Origin: CAYWIT01 sp964458415
GTDB lineage: Bacteria > Pseudomonadota > Alphaproteobacteria > Micavibrionales > UBA2020
Assembly: GCA_964458415.1 (NCBI GenBank)
Contig: CAYWIT010000007.1
Span: 1 to 64,000, forward strand
DNA length: 64,000 nt
Reading direction: 5' to 3'
The translations under genes and the position numbers were made by a program. Each line of letters opens with the position of its first letter. The first letter of the stretch is position 1. The notes under the pieces are model-generated. The model had not been told where the DNA came from. It saw only the letters and a list, made by a program, of their open reading frames with translations, and searched no databases. This document shows positions 25,539 through 34,739 of the stretch, one piece after another.

Positions 25539-26414
25539 TTATTCGCCGCCCCCCAATGAATGTACATAAATGGCCAGCTGCTTGATCGTTGCATCCGGCA
25601 GCTTGTCATTCCAGTTCGGCATCACGCTGTTCCGCGCCCGGCTGACCGTATTCACAATATCGCTCTTGTCTCCGCCATAAAGCCAGAGCGCATCAGCCAG
25701 ATTGGGGGCGCCGAAACTCCGGTCGCCGGTGCCCGCCACGCCATGACAGGCCGCGCATTGTTCCGCAAAAATAGCGGCACCACGGGCATTCGGTTGCGCG
25801 CCGCCGGACAAGGACAGGACATGATCCGCGACCGCGGAGATGTCGGCCTTGGAAAGAAGACCGTCGGTGCCAAAGGCGGGCATCATCGCATAGCGCGCTG
25901 CATCATGACCGGAACGCACGCCGTAGCGGACGGTATAGTATATCTCTTCCAGCTTGCCGCCCCAGAGCCAGTCATCGTCATTCAGATTGGGATAACCATT
26001 CCCGCCCGCAGCCCCCGTACCGTGACAGGCGGCACAATTGTTCTTGAAAGCGACTTGACCGCCCTGATAGGCGTATTCAAACAACTCGGGATCATTTTTA
26101 ATTTCTTCCAGCGAGGCCGTTTTAAAGCGCACGGCATATTTTTCGTGCAGGGCCGCTATTTCCGCCTGTTTTTCCGCCAGCTGGCCATATTGCGTCCAGC
26201 CGTATCTGCCCTGCGTCGCGTTTTCCAACGTCGGCCAGGCCGGATAAACCACCCAATACCCCACCGACCAGATAATCGTGACATAAAAAACCCACAGCCA
26301 CCACCGTGGCGCCGGATTGTTCAATTCCTTCAATCCATCCCATTCGTGTCCCGTGGTTTCAATGCCCGTGACAGAATCCTTTTCCTTTTTGCCGTTATCT
26401 GCTGCTGTCATCAT
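25539..26414 (-). CDS. ccoP: Cytochrome cbb3 oxidase subunit III (diheme CcoP)
   Basis: Electron-entry subunit with 291 aa. It has a cytosolic N-terminus with the family motif HEWDGLKELNNPAPRWW, one membrane helix (about 38-60), and two cytochrome c domains with CxxCH sites at 127-131 and 220-224, with Met ligands in YAMMPAF and SVMPNW. The ATG at 26414 lies within the end of ccoQ behind a GGGAGG ribosome binding site. Confidence 0.97.
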   Translation of the reverse strand: MMTAADNGKKEKDSVTGIETTGHEWDGLKELNNPAPRWWLWVFYVTIIWSVGYWVVYPAWPTLENATQGRYGWTQYGQLAEKQAEIAALHEKYAVRFKTASLEEIKNDPELFEYAYQGGQVAFKNNCAACHGTGAAGGNGYPNLNDDDWLWGGKLEEIYYTVRYGVRSGHDAARYAMMPAFGTDGLLSKADISAVADHVLSLSGGAQPNARGAAIFAEQCAACHGVAGTGDRSFGAPNLADALWLYGGDKSDIVNTVSRARNSVMPNWNDKLPDATIKQLAIYVHSLGGGE

Positions 26415-26568
26415 TGTCCTCCCTCAGGGGAATATTCGCATATTGATTAAAGCGCGCCTTGTTCGCGGGCCGGAAAGCCCAGAATGCGGCAACAATAAAA
26501 AAGAGAAAGAAAATCACCAGACCGATGGAACCGGCATATGGCGCGATATATTCAATCATATTGCTCAT
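26395..26568 (-). CDS. ccoQ: Cytochrome cbb3 oxidase subunit CcoQ
   Basis: Short membrane subunit of 57 aa: a single helix (about 13-32, [19 protein letters not shown]) followed by the [16 protein letters not shown] segment typical of CcoQ/FixQ. It protects or stabilises the complex. The ATG overlaps the ccoO stop codon (ATGA) and the 3' end overlaps ccoP by 20 bases, so the order is N-O-Q-P with coupled translation. Confidence 0.92.
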   Translation of the reverse strand: MSNMIEYIAPYAGSIGLVIFFLFFIVAAFWAFRPANKARFNQYANIPLREDNDDSSR

Positions 26569-27302
26569 GGCTGCCCCGCCGCATCTCTGGCCGCGTCGAA
26601 GGCCGCGAAATCAACCATCGTGCCCAGCACCTGCAGGTAAGCGATAACAGCATCCAGCTCGGATGTCAGGTCGGGATTGCCGTCAAAGGAACGTACATTG
26701 ACTTTCTCTCCATAGCGGGACAACAGCGCGCTGGCGTCTTCCGTGGCGCTGGCCTGCGCATAGGCATCTTTTCTGGCCTCCGCGATCATCTCGTCCGTAT
26801 AGGGAACGCCCAGCATTTTCAGCGTTTTCATGTCCTTGCCGATAGAGCCGAGATCGGCGCCCCGCTTGGCAAGAAAGGCATAGGCCGGCATAATCGATTC
26901 CGGCACAACCGCCCGCGGATTGATCAGATGCTGCGCGTGCCACTCATCGGAATAGCGGCCGCCGACACGGGCCAGATCCGGCCCCGTCCGCTTCGATCCC
27001 CAGAGAAAGGGATGGTCATACATGCTTTCCGCCGCCAAAGAATAATGACCGTAGCGCTCGACCTCGTCCCGCAACGGGCGGATCTGCTGGCTATGGCAGA
27101 CATTACACCCTTCACGGATGTAAATTTTCTGCCCTGCCAGCTCCAGCGGCGTATAGGGACGCATCCCTTCGACTTTTTCAATGGTTGTTTCCATCCGGAA
27201 CAGCGGCACGATTTCAACCAGACCGCCGATCGAGATCACAATAATGATAAAAATCAGCAACCAGATCGAGTTCTTCTCGAGTTTTGCGTGTTTCTCAAGC
27301 AT
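26565..27302 (-). CDS. ccoO: Cytochrome cbb3 oxidase subunit II (CcoO)
   Basis: Monoheme membrane-anchored cytochrome c subunit of 245 aa. It has an N-terminal helix (about 13-33) and a c-type heme site CNVCH at 66-70 inside the family motif [16 protein letters not shown], with a Met ligand in [10 protein letters not shown]. It passes electrons from CcoP to CcoN. The start overlaps the end of ccoN by 8 bases. Confidence 0.97.
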   Translation of the reverse strand: MLEKHAKLEKNSIWLLIFIIIVISIGGLVEIVPLFRMETTIEKVEGMRPYTPLELAGQKIYIREGCNVCHSQQIRPLRDEVERYGHYSLAAESMYDHPFLWGSKRTGPDLARVGGRYSDEWHAQHLINPRAVVPESIMPAYAFLAKRGADLGSIGKDMKTLKMLGVPYTDEMIAEARKDAYAQASATEDASALLSRYGEKVNVRSFDGNPDLTSELDAVIAYLQVLGTMVDFAAFDAARDAAGQP

Positions 27303-28722
27303 GCCGCACCTCCAGCGCTCCCGCCCGTGGAGCCAGCTTGACTGTTTTCCACAGGTTATAAACCATAATCATGGCGCCCAACAGGAACAGAATCCCGCCC
27401 AGAGCGCGGATCAGGTAATAAATGAACATTTCCTGAGAAACCTCCACAAAGGAATACTGCAAGAAGCCGTATTCATCATAGGAACGCCAGTTCAGCCCCT
27501 GCATGATCCCGGCCACCCACATGGCCACGATATAAAGAACGATACCGACTGTCGCAATCCAGAGATGAGCACTCACCAGCCGTTTTGAATACAGCTTGGT
27601 CTTCCACAAATCCGGGAACAGATAGTAAAGCGCGCCGAAACTGATAAACGCCACCCAGCCCAGGCTGCCGGAATGAACGTGACCAATGGTCCAGTCCGTG
27701 TAATGGCTCAGCGCATTGACTTCCTTGATCGACATCAGCGGCCCTTCAAACGTGCTCATCCCGTAGAAGGAAATCGCGATGATCATGAACTGCAAAACAG
27801 GGTCATCCCGCAGCTTGTGCCATGCGCCGGACAGCGTCATGACGCCGTTGATCATCCCGCCCCAGGACGGCATCCACAGCATAATGGAGAACGTCATGCC
27901 CAGCGTCTGCGCCCAGTCCGGCAACGCCGTATAATGCAGGTGATGCGGTCCCGCCCAGATATAGATGAAAATCAGGGACCAGAAGTGCAGGATCGACAGC
28001 CGGTAGGAGTAGATCGGCCGGTTGGCCTGTTTCGGAACAAAGTAATACATTATCCCCAAAAATCCGGCCGTCAGGAAAAATCCGACGGCATTGTGCCCGT
28101 ACCACCACTGGATCATCGCACTTTGCACGCCAGCATAGGCGGAATAGCTATGCGTTCCCGTGATCGAAGCCGGAATGCTGATATTATTGACCAGGTGCAG
28201 CACTGCGACGGTAACGATGAAAGCCAGATAAAACCAGTTCGCTACATAAATATGTGGCTCCTTCCGGTTTTTCAGCGTCATCAGAAAGACAATCAGGTAG
28301 GCAACCCACACGACTGTCAGCCAGAGATCGGCATACCATTCCGGCTCGGCATATTCCTTGCCCTGCGTAACCCCGAAAACATACCCCAGCCCCGCCATCA
28401 CGATAAAAATCTGATAACCCCAGAATATAAACCGGTCCCATCCATCGCCCCACAGCCTTGTCTGACAGGTGCGCTGCACGACATGAAAGCTGGTGCCCAG
28501 CAGCACATTCCCGCCAAAGGCAAAAATCACCGCCGAGGTATGCAAGGGGCGTAACCGGCCAAAACTGAGATATTCTCCCAGATTCAGGCCCGGAAAAGCC
28601 AGTTGCAGGGCGATAATCACCCCGACCAGAAATCCGGCAAGGCCCCAGAAAACAGCGGCGACCGAAAACATTTTGACGATCGTGTCATTGTATTCCGGTC
28701 TCTGTTCCGTCATGACGCTCAT
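27295..28722 (-). CDS. ccoN: Cytochrome cbb3 oxidase catalytic subunit (CcoN)
   Basis: Heme-copper oxygen reductase, C family, 475 aa and about 12 helices. It reduces oxygen at high affinity and pumps protons. Visible ligands: His in [13 protein letters not shown] (low-spin heme b), [18 protein letters not shown] and [11 protein letters not shown] (CuB region), and [12 protein letters not shown]. It follows the DsbD_2-type gene by 43 bases and has an AAGGAG ribosome binding site. The whole block to ccoS is on one strand with tiny gaps or overlaps, so it is one operon, probably switched on under low oxygen through the FNR-type site at 29625-29640. Confidence 0.98.
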   Translation of the reverse strand: MSVMTEQRPEYNDTIVKMFSVAAVFWGLAGFLVGVIIALQLAFPGLNLGEYLSFGRLRPLHTSAVIFAFGGNVLLGTSFHVVQRTCQTRLWGDGWDRFIFWGYQIFIVMAGLGYVFGVTQGKEYAEPEWYADLWLTVVWVAYLIVFLMTLKNRKEPHIYVANWFYLAFIVTVAVLHLVNNISIPASITGTHSYSAYAGVQSAMIQWWYGHNAVGFFLTAGFLGIMYYFVPKQANRPIYSYRLSILHFWSLIFIYIWAGPHHLHYTALPDWAQTLGMTFSIMLWMPSWGGMINGVMTLSGAWHKLRDDPVLQFMIIAISFYGMSTFEGPLMSIKEVNALSHYTDWTIGHVHSGSLGWVAFISFGALYYLFPDLWKTKLYSKRLVSAHLWIATVGIVLYIVAMWVAGIMQGLNWRSYDEYGFLQYSFVEVSQEMFIYYLIRALGGILFLLGAMIMVYNLWKTVKLAPRAGALEVRHA

Positions 28723-28765
28723 ATTGTTACAGCTCCTTGAATAAGACGAATTTCACAAAGGGAGT

Positions 28766-29506
28766 CTAGACGAAAAATTCCCGTCCAGCCAGTATTAGTA
28801 AAATAGCGCCGTTGGCGAACATGAAAACCTGTCCCAGCATGACCAGGGCCGCCCGAAAACGGCGCAGCCGCCCCGCTCCAAACGAAATCAGAAAAAGCGC
28901 CGGAATTGTACCCAGCGCAAACAGCATCATGCCCAGCGCCGCCGTGACCGGTGGATAGGCGCTCGCCAGAAATAACGCGCTATAAAGCAGCCCGCAAGGC
29001 AAAAAACCCAGCAGAACGCCAAGCACATAACCCCGCAGCCCCACCGGATTTCCGAAAAAGCGGCTGGCCCGGGCGGCAAAGAAATCTCCCAATCGCCGCA
29101 AGCACGCCGGAACCTGCACAAAACTGAACAGGCGGACGCTTTTCAAGCCGGTGGCAATAAACATCAGCCCCGCCAGCGCCAGTAACAGGCTGTTAACGCC
29201 ATGAAACCCGCTCAACACGACAACGCTTTGCGCCAGAACGGCCCCGATAGTCCCCAGAATGGTATAGGTTGTCAATCGCCCGAAATGATAAGGCAGAAGC
29301 GCCGCCCCGCGCAGTCTTTGCCATTCGTTCATATCGCGTGTCTGGACATTTTCCAGCCGTGCCGTTGTCTGTGCCAGCACGAACGGTCCGCACATGCCCG
29401 CACAATGCGTAAAGCTGCCGACCACGCCAGCCGCAAGAAGCGTCACGAGAATATTCCCGTGCCGCTCTATCGCGTGCTGGCATATGTCAACAACGGGTTC
29501 AAGCAT
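28766..29506 (-). CDS. Sulfite exporter TauE/SafE-like (DsbD_2) membrane protein
   Basis: Integral membrane protein of 246 aa with about six helices. The first helix region contains GSFTHCAGMCGPFV and the centre LLGFLPCGLLYSALFLA; these paired Cys motifs mark the DsbD_2/SafE-like family, often found next to cbb3 oxidase or copper genes. A role in metal or thiol handling during oxidase assembly is likely but not proven. It is the first large gene of the cco operon. Its ATG lacks a good ribosome binding site and lies inside a 16-codon leader ORF, so its translation may depend on that leader. Confidence 0.82.
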   Translation of the reverse strand: MLEPVVDICQHAIERHGNILVTLLAAGVVGSFTHCAGMCGPFVLAQTTARLENVQTRDMNEWQRLRGAALLPYHFGRLTTYTILGTIGAVLAQSVVVLSGFHGVNSLLLALAGLMFIATGLKSVRLFSFVQVPACLRRLGDFFAARASRFFGNPVGLRGYVLGVLLGFLPCGLLYSALFLASAYPPVTAALGMMLFALGTIPALFLISFGAGRLRRFRAALVMLGQVFMFANGAILLILAGREFFV

Positions 29507-29549
29507 CAGAACCGCTATCCAACGCCAAAAGAAGTACTTTCGCTTTCAT
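29499..29549 (-). CDS. Possible 16-aa leader peptide of the cco operon
   Basis: A short frame with a strong AAGGGG ribosome binding site 8 bases before its ATG encodes MKAKVLLLALDSGSDA. Its stop codon lies 5 bases beyond the start of the DsbD_2-type gene, in another frame. The larger gene has only a weak site of its own, so termination-reinitiation is plausible. No conservation is known to me, and it may be incidental. Confidence 0.35.
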   Translation of the reverse strand: MKAKVLLLALDSGSDA

Positions 29550-29624
29550 GATGATATCCCCTTAAAACTACGATTGTATCCGCATCGATCCGGCCGCAGA
29601 AAGCTAAACACAGCCTAACACCGG

Positions 29625-29640
29625 CTTGACCTGCGTCAAG
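29625..29640. promoter_or_regulatory. FNR/FixK-type binding site
   Basis: CTTGAC-N4-GTCAAG is a perfect 6-bp-arm palindrome with the FNR/FixK spacing (consensus TTGAT-N4-ATCAA, with TTGAC-N4-GTCAA variants common in alphaproteobacteria). It lies about 120 bases before the first gene of the cco operon. A TAGCTT at 29601-29606 on the minus strand could be the -10, which would put the box near -40, the usual place for activation. Confidence 0.75.
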
Positions 29641-29720
29641 CCTAGTCAGCGTCCTGTGCACAGAAAGCATTTCTTATGCGTTTTTTCTCCTTTGCCTGCA
29701 ACTTAATTTGGGACCGGTAT

Positions 29721-29751
29721 GGTGCTGTTTGAACCCGGCCAGAACAGCACC
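29721..29751 (-). terminator. Hairpin after the CorA/ZntB-like gene
   Basis: GGTGCTGTT (29721-29729) pairs perfectly with AACAGCACC (29743-29751), starting 16 bases past the stop codon of the gene ending at 29767. There is no T run, so it may stabilise the mRNA end or work with Rho. Confidence 0.4.
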
Positions 29752-29766
29752 CAAACCCATGCGTCC

Positions 29767-30735
29767 CTAAAGCCACCTGAGCCGCCTGAAGACAAAAATC
29801 TGCAGCAGCGTCATAACAGCAGCGAGCAGGCAAATAATATAAAAGGCAAAAGGATTTTCAGCCCCCGGGATACCCCGCACATTCATCCCGAGAAGTCCGC
29901 TCATAAATGACAACGGCATAAAAATCACGGTGATTACCGAGAGAATATACAGGTTTTTATTCAGCCGCGCCGAAAGCGCGCTGGCCAGTTCATCCTGTAA
30001 AATCTGCGTTCGTTCACGGATCGCATCAAGATCCTCGATGTAACGCGTCACCTGATCGTGATTATCCTGCATCTGCCATCTGTCGCCCGCCGTAAACCAG
30101 TCCTGCACCATCTGTTGCAAACGGCTGACCACCTCCCGCTGCGGAGACATATGACGACGAAAAAGCGTCGCCTGCTTGCGTACTGCGGCAATATCGCTAC
30201 GCAATGCGGCATCAGGATTCTCCAGCGATTTTTCTTCCAGCGTATCGATATTTTTTTCAAGTTCGAGCAAGGCCGGCGCAATCCCCTCATTCAGGCTGCT
30301 GCAGAGCTGTGTGACAAACTCTCCGGCCCGGCGCGGTCCCTGCCCCTGCCGCAGCCGCGTATCAATATCTGCAATGGTTCGCGACTTTCTCCGTCCCACG
30401 CTGATGATGCGGTTCCCCGTCACCCAGAGCCGGATCGAAACCAGATCCTCCGGCGTTGGTCCGGGATTAAAGTGAATGCCGCGTAAAATGATCAGCGTAC
30501 CGGCGCCGGAAATTTCCAGACGGGGGCGCGTTTCCTCGGCAAGCAGGGCGCGAATGACCAGCGGATCCAGATGCAGATGGTCTTTCAGAAACTTTCCCGC
30601 CTCGGGATGCTGCCCGTTCAGATGAAGCCAGACAACCGAAGTGTCCTCCGGCTTCAGGGCCGCCAGATCTGCCGCCCGTCCCCCGCCCGCCCCGTCCAGA
30701 ACATAGGATAAAATACAGGATTTTCTTTCTTCCAT
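29767..30735 (-). CDS. CorA/ZntB-family divalent metal ion transporter
   Basis: Membrane ion channel of 322 aa. A large N-terminal cytosolic domain with long helices is followed by two C-terminal helices (about 258-280 and 293-313). Between them lies GMNVRGIPG (GMN at 283-285), the selectivity loop of the 2-TM-GxN superfamily. The residues after GMN resemble ZntB (GxNxGGIPG) more than CorA, so zinc is as likely a substrate as magnesium. The gene stands alone, divergent from an acetyltransferase gene. Confidence 0.88.
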   Translation of the reverse strand: MEERKSCILSYVLDGAGGGRAADLAALKPEDTSVVWLHLNGQHPEAGKFLKDHLHLDPLVIRALLAEETRPRLEISGAGTLIILRGIHFNPGPTPEDLVSIRLWVTGNRIISVGRRKSRTIADIDTRLRQGQGPRRAGEFVTQLCSSLNEGIAPALLELEKNIDTLEEKSLENPDAALRSDIAAVRKQATLFRRHMSPQREVVSRLQQMVQDWFTAGDRWQMQDNHDQVTRYIEDLDAIRERTQILQDELASALSARLNKNLYILSVITVIFMPLSFMSGLLGMNVRGIPGAENPFAFYIICLLAAVMTLLQIFVFRRLRWL

Positions 30736-30813
30736 AGGTGCCTCACGGCCTTATCCTAACAAGATATCGCCGGAAAAAGAAAGCCATGGTTTTTGCAGTG
30801 CCTCTAAAGTATT

Positions 30814-31317
30814 ATGCAGACTATGGAGATCAGGACCGCAACGAACACCGACATTCAGCAACTGCGCGACATCGCGGACCGGATGGGCGCCGTTCACGAA
30901 ACGGGCTATTTCGAGAAATGCCTGCAGGAACAGGATGCCGGACACCGGCTTGTTTTTATAACGGGAGCCGGCACGGGCTACGTCATCCTGAACTGGCAGC
31001 CGCTCTATCCCCCGTTCCGGCGGCTCGGTATCCCTGAAATTCAGGATCTGAATGTCATTCCCGCCGCCCGCAGACAGGGGCTTGGCAGGGCGCTGGTCAC
31101 GCATTGCGAGGAAACCGCAAAGCACGCCGGAAAAAATGAAATCGGCATCAGTGTTGGCCTATACGCCCGCTTTGGCGCGGCCCAGCGGCTTTATGTGATG
31201 ATGGGCTATGTTCCGGATGGCGCCGGCATTGCCTATGACGAAGAAACCATTCGTGCCGGCGAAATGCGCGCTGTGGATGATCTGCTGACGCTGAAGCTGA
31301 CAAAGCAGCTCGCCTGA
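30814..31317 (+). CDS. GNAT-family N-acetyltransferase
   Basis: Protein of 167 aa with the acetyl-CoA-binding motif A in the form LNVIPAARRQGLGRALVTHCEE (Q/RxxGxG/A), followed by the typical beta-bulge VGLYARFGAAQRLYVMMGYVPDG. Either ATG at 30814 or 30823 may be the start, as neither has a clear ribosome binding site. The acceptor substrate is unknown. It lies alone between the metal transporter gene (divergent) and the DDAH-like gene. Confidence 0.85.
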   Translation: MQTMEIRTATNTDIQQLRDIADRMGAVHETGYFEKCLQEQDAGHRLVFITGAGTGYVILNWQPLYPPFRRLGIPEIQDLNVIPAARRQGLGRALVTHCEETAKHAGKNEIGISVGLYARFGAAQRLYVMMGYVPDGAGIAYDEETIRAGEMRAVDDLLTLKLTKQLA

Positions 31318-31447
31318 AAATGCCCGTCCCGCTTCGCATTCAACTTATGTGAATCAATATCCTGTCTGGATTTATTTTGTAAATCATGCTAGACAGAAGA
31401 ACACTCAAAAAAAAATGAAAATTTCAAGCGAAACGGGAATACGCCTT

Positions 31448-32290
31448 ATGACGTCACAAATCGCGCCGCCTTTTACCGCACATGTTCTCCTCCGTAAACC
31501 TGGAAATCTGCTGACATACCGGCGGTCTCCCTTAATCGGCATTCCCGATGCCGAACGCGCCGTCTTTCAGCATCAGGCCCTTGGCGAGGCGATTGCCGCC
31601 TGCGGCGCCTCTGTTACCGCGCTTCCGCCCGATCCGCTTTTTCCTGACGACTGTTTTATCAGCGACATGGCGATTGTCACGGAAACACTGGCCGTTCTTT
31701 GCAATTTCAAAGCGGAGAGCCCCCGGCAACCCGCCAGAAAATCCGTTGCCACGCAACTGGCCGCCACTCATTTTTTGAAATTTATCACCGCCCCCGGCCT
31801 GCTGGATGCGTGCGACGTCCTGCGGACGGGAGATCGTTTCTATATCGGCCTGTCCCCGCGCACCAATCAGGAAGGCGCGGCGCAACTTGCCTATTTCCTC
31901 ACAGAATACGGCTATCAGGCCGAAGTGATCGATCTTTCGGATGGTACCATTCCCCTGCGCGATGCAGCCGTCTGGCTCGGCGCAAACCGTCTGCTTGTCC
32001 GTGAAAATCTGGCCCCCCACTACGCTTTTTTAACGCATGAAAAAATTATCGTTCCGGACCGTGAAAAAGGCGCGGCCAATGCCTTGCTGATTAATGGCAC
32101 ATTGCTTTTGCCGGCCGGTTATGCGGAGACGGTTCATGAATTGAAACGCCGGAAGATTGCCGTTTCAACGGTCAATGTTTCAGAATTTGAGAAAATGAAT
32201 GGCGGTCTTTCCGGACTGGTCCTCTGCCTGCCGCCACGCGGCGCACAGAGTCTGGTTCGGCTGCCGAAAAAAATCTCCCAAGCCGCCTGA
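31448..32290 (+). CDS. DDAH/amidinotransferase-fold protein lacking catalytic residues
   Basis: The 280-aa protein (ATG at 31448; the frame is open back to 31349) clearly has the dimethylarginine dimethylaminohydrolase fold: RTGDRFYIGLSPRTNQEGAAQL, GAANALLINGTLLLPAGY and SEFEKMNGGLSGL are family signatures. In active enzymes the last motif carries the nucleophilic cysteine (GGLSC or GGLTC); here that place is Gly256. The catalytic histidine, normally in an LHxK/LHFK motif, corresponds to Pro169 in TIPLRDAA. The FVED motif is FISD. The protein is thus probably not a citrulline-forming hydrolase; a pseudoenzyme or another function is likely. Cys260 is nearby but shifted. Confidence 0.75.
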   Translation: MTSQIAPPFTAHVLLRKPGNLLTYRRSPLIGIPDAERAVFQHQALGEAIAACGASVTALPPDPLFPDDCFISDMAIVTETLAVLCNFKAESPRQPARKSVATQLAATHFLKFITAPGLLDACDVLRTGDRFYIGLSPRTNQEGAAQLAYFLTEYGYQAEVIDLSDGTIPLRDAAVWLGANRLLVRENLAPHYAFLTHEKIIVPDREKGAANALLINGTLLLPAGYAETVHELKRRKIAVSTVNVSEFEKMNGGLSGLVLCLPPRGAQSLVRLPKKISQAA

Positions 32291-32292
32291 CC

Positions 32293-33672
32293 CTAAATAA
32301 ACCGGCTGATCAGGACGATATCGCCGGAGAAATCGTTGACCGGCGCCGGAATCCGCACGATATGACCGTTGCCAGGGGCGGTATCGATGGGTTGCCCAGC
32401 GGCATTCTCCATTTTTTCCAGCAGGATCTCGCGATTTTTACCTGAAGGCAGAACCAGCTCCAGACGATCACCGACAGCAAAGCGGTTCTTGACCTCGACC
32501 GTGATCCAGCCCTTTTCACGATCCACCGCCAGCGCTTCGCCGACAAATTCCTGCTGATGGGTTTGCGACGCGCCACTGATATAGTTCTGCTGTTCATCGG
32601 TATGGTGACGCTGGAAAAACCCGTCCGTATAACCGCGGTTTGACAGGTTCTCCAGCATGCCGATCAGCGCCGGATCCAGCGGACGCCCCGCGACAGCGGC
32701 GTCAATCGCCTGCCGGTAGGCCTGCGCTGTGCGCGCGGCATAGTAATGCGACTTGGTGCGGCCTTCGATTTTCAGGCAGTCCACGCCGATATCAACCAGT
32801 CGCTGGATATGCTCGATCGCGCGCAGATCTTTCGAATTCATGATATAGGTGCCATGTTCGTCTTCAAAGACCGGCATCAGCGCGCCGGGCCGGTTTTTTT
32901 CCTCCAGCAGATACACCTTGTCCGCCAGCGGATGCCGCAGCTGTGTGCCGCAACCCCCGCCGCAACCGGAAGTATCGCCTGCCACCGCGTTCAGATCCTC
33001 CATGGCAATAACCGCCGTCTCGGGCAGGTAATCACCGGAAGAGGTTTCGACAGCCGGAGCGGTTTTGTATTCCCAGCGGCAGGAATTCGTACAGGAGCCC
33101 TGATTGGCATCGCGATGGTTAAAATAGCCGGAAAGCAGGCACCTTCCGGAATAGGCGATGCACAGCGCACCGTGGACAAAAACCTCGAGCTCCATATCCG
33201 GACATTGCTGGCGGATTTCTGCCACCTCGTCGAGCGAAAGCTCGCGCGAAAGAATAACCCGCTCCACCCCGACGCTCTGCCAGAATTTGACAGAGGCGTA
33301 ATTGACCGTATTCATCTGTACGGAGAGATGCAGCGGCATATCCGGCCAGCGCTCGCGCACCATCATCATCAGCCCCGGATCAGCCATGATCAAGGCATCG
33401 GGCTCCATGTCGATCACCGGCTCCATATCCGTCAGAAAGGTTTTCAGCTTGAAATTCTGAGGAAAGATGTTCACCGCAAGAAAAAACTTCTTGCCCTGCT
33501 GGTGCGCCTCGTTAATCCCGATGGCAAGGTTGTCCTGTTTAAAGGAATTATTCCGGACCCGCAGGCTATAGCGCGGCAGCCCCGCATAAACGGCATCCGC
33601 GCCATAGGCGAAAGCATGACGCATGGATTTGAGCGACCCCGCGGGGGAAAGCAGTTCCGGCTTCTTTTTCAT
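32293..33672 (-). CDS. trhP: U32-family prephenate-dependent tRNA hydroxylation protein
   Basis: Protein of 459 aa matching YegQ/TrhP, which hydroxylates U34 of certain tRNAs to ho5U using prephenate. It begins KPELLSPAGSLKSMRHAFAYGADAVYAG and carries the U32 signature ELEVFVHGALCIAYSGRCLLS, with a CxxxxGxC pair and a further NQGSCTNSCRW cysteine cluster likely to bind an iron-sulfur cluster. Central residues from about 210 contain Gly/Cys-rich CGGGCGTQ, an unusual insertion. The C-terminal barrel is the U32 PF16325 type. It is divergent from hemC. Confidence 0.88.
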   Translation of the reverse strand: MKKKPELLSPAGSLKSMRHAFAYGADAVYAGLPRYSLRVRNNSFKQDNLAIGINEAHQQGKKFFLAVNIFPQNFKLKTFLTDMEPVIDMEPDALIMADPGLMMMVRERWPDMPLHLSVQMNTVNYASVKFWQSVGVERVILSRELSLDEVAEIRQQCPDMELEVFVHGALCIAYSGRCLLSGYFNHRDANQGSCTNSCRWEYKTAPAVETSSGDYLPETAVIAMEDLNAVAGDTSGCGGGCGTQLRHPLADKVYLLEEKNRPGALMPVFEDEHGTYIMNSKDLRAIEHIQRLVDIGVDCLKIEGRTKSHYYAARTAQAYRQAIDAAVAGRPLDPALIGMLENLSNRGYTDGFFQRHHTDEQQNYISGASQTHQQEFVGEALAVDREKGWITVEVKNRFAVGDRLELVLPSGKNREILLEKMENAAGQPIDTAPGNGHIVRIPAPVNDFSGDIVLISRFI

Positions 33673-33763
33673 AGAAACATATTCCTTTCGTCACCTAATC
33701 TATACCATTTAACTCCGTATTCAACAGAATTATGTATACACCGACTATTATAGCAGCATGCTA

Positions 33764-33791
33764 TTGATTTTATTCGCAAAAATTGTAAAAC
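33764..33791 (+). promoter_or_regulatory. Promoter directly before hemC
   Basis: TTGATT (33764-33769), a 16-base spacer and TAAAAC (33786-33791). Transcription would start about 6-7 bases further on, at or next to the hemC ATG (33798), implying a leaderless or nearly leaderless mRNA. No ribosome binding site is visible. Confidence 0.4.
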
Positions 33792-33797
33792 ACTACT

Positions 33798-34727
33798 ATG
33801 AGCAAGGTTTTGAAAATAGGCACACGCGGCAGTCCTCTGGCTTTGGCCCAGACACGGCTTTTTATTGCCCGGCTGCTGGAGAAATATCCCGCGCTCGAAA
33901 CGGAAATTGTGACCATCACGACAACCGGCGATAAAATTCAAGATCGCCCTCTCATGGAGGCCGGCGGGAAAGGTCTCTTCACCAAGGAAATCGAGGAGGC
34001 CCTACTAGAAGGCAAGATCGACTGCGCCGTTCATTCAATGAAGGATATGCCAACACAGCTTCCTGCGGGACTGTGCATCCCCTGCCTGCTCCCGCGGGAA
34101 GATGTCCGCGATGCTTTTTTCTCGCCCAAGGCGAAAACACTAGATGACCTGCCGCAAGGTGCTGTTGTTGGAACCTCCAGCCTGCGGCGGCAGGCGATCC
34201 TGCTGGCGCGACGCCCTGATCTGAAAATCGTTACCTTTCGCGGCAATGTCGGCACGCGTCTCAAGAAACTCGACGAAGGCGCCGTCGATGCGACCTTGCT
34301 GGCCGTTGCCGGACTCAACCGCCTCGGCATGGGCGCGCTGGTCCAGACAGCGCTTGAACCCGATGTCATGCTGCCTGCCGTGGCGCAGGGGGCGGTTGGA
34401 ATCGAAGTCCGTGACAACGATATGGCAGCGCAAAACCTGCTTGCGGCTGTGCATTGCCCCGTGACGGAATTGCGGGTCACGGCAGAGCGCGCTTTTCTGG
34501 CCGTCATGGACGGTTCATGCCGCACACCGCTCGCCGCCTTGCTGGGGGTTCCGGATTCCGAAGGCCGCGCACGGCTGGATGCGCTGGTGGCGCGGCCCGA
34601 CGGCACGGAACTAAAACAGGGGTCATGGATCATGACCGTGCAACATACCGGCGATGCGGTGCGACTGGGCATGCAGGCCGGTACAGAAATCAAGGCGCAA
34701 TTACCGCCGGATTATTTCCGGAACTGA
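33798..34727 (+). CDS. hemC: Porphobilinogen deaminase (hydroxymethylbilane synthase)
   Basis: Joins four porphobilinogens into hydroxymethylbilane in heme synthesis. The 309-aa protein shows KIGTRGSPLALAQ, the GKGLFTKEIEEALL and CAVHSMKDMPTQLP blocks, and the cofactor-binding cysteine in VMDGSCRTPLAAL (Cys241). The ATG has no ribosome binding site, and a promoter sits immediately upstream. It converges on an unknown gene 12 bases beyond its stop codon. hemD does not follow. Confidence 0.97.
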   Translation: MSKVLKIGTRGSPLALAQTRLFIARLLEKYPALETEIVTITTTGDKIQDRPLMEAGGKGLFTKEIEEALLEGKIDCAVHSMKDMPTQLPAGLCIPCLLPREDVRDAFFSPKAKTLDDLPQGAVVGTSSLRRQAILLARRPDLKIVTFRGNVGTRLKKLDEGAVDATLLAVAGLNRLGMGALVQTALEPDVMLPAVAQGAVGIEVRDNDMAAQNLLAAVHCPVTELRVTAERAFLAVMDGSCRTPLAALLGVPDSEGRARLDALVARPDGTELKQGSWIMTVQHTGDAVRLGMQAGTEIKAQLPPDYFRN

Positions 34728-34739
34728 AACAGCATCAAG

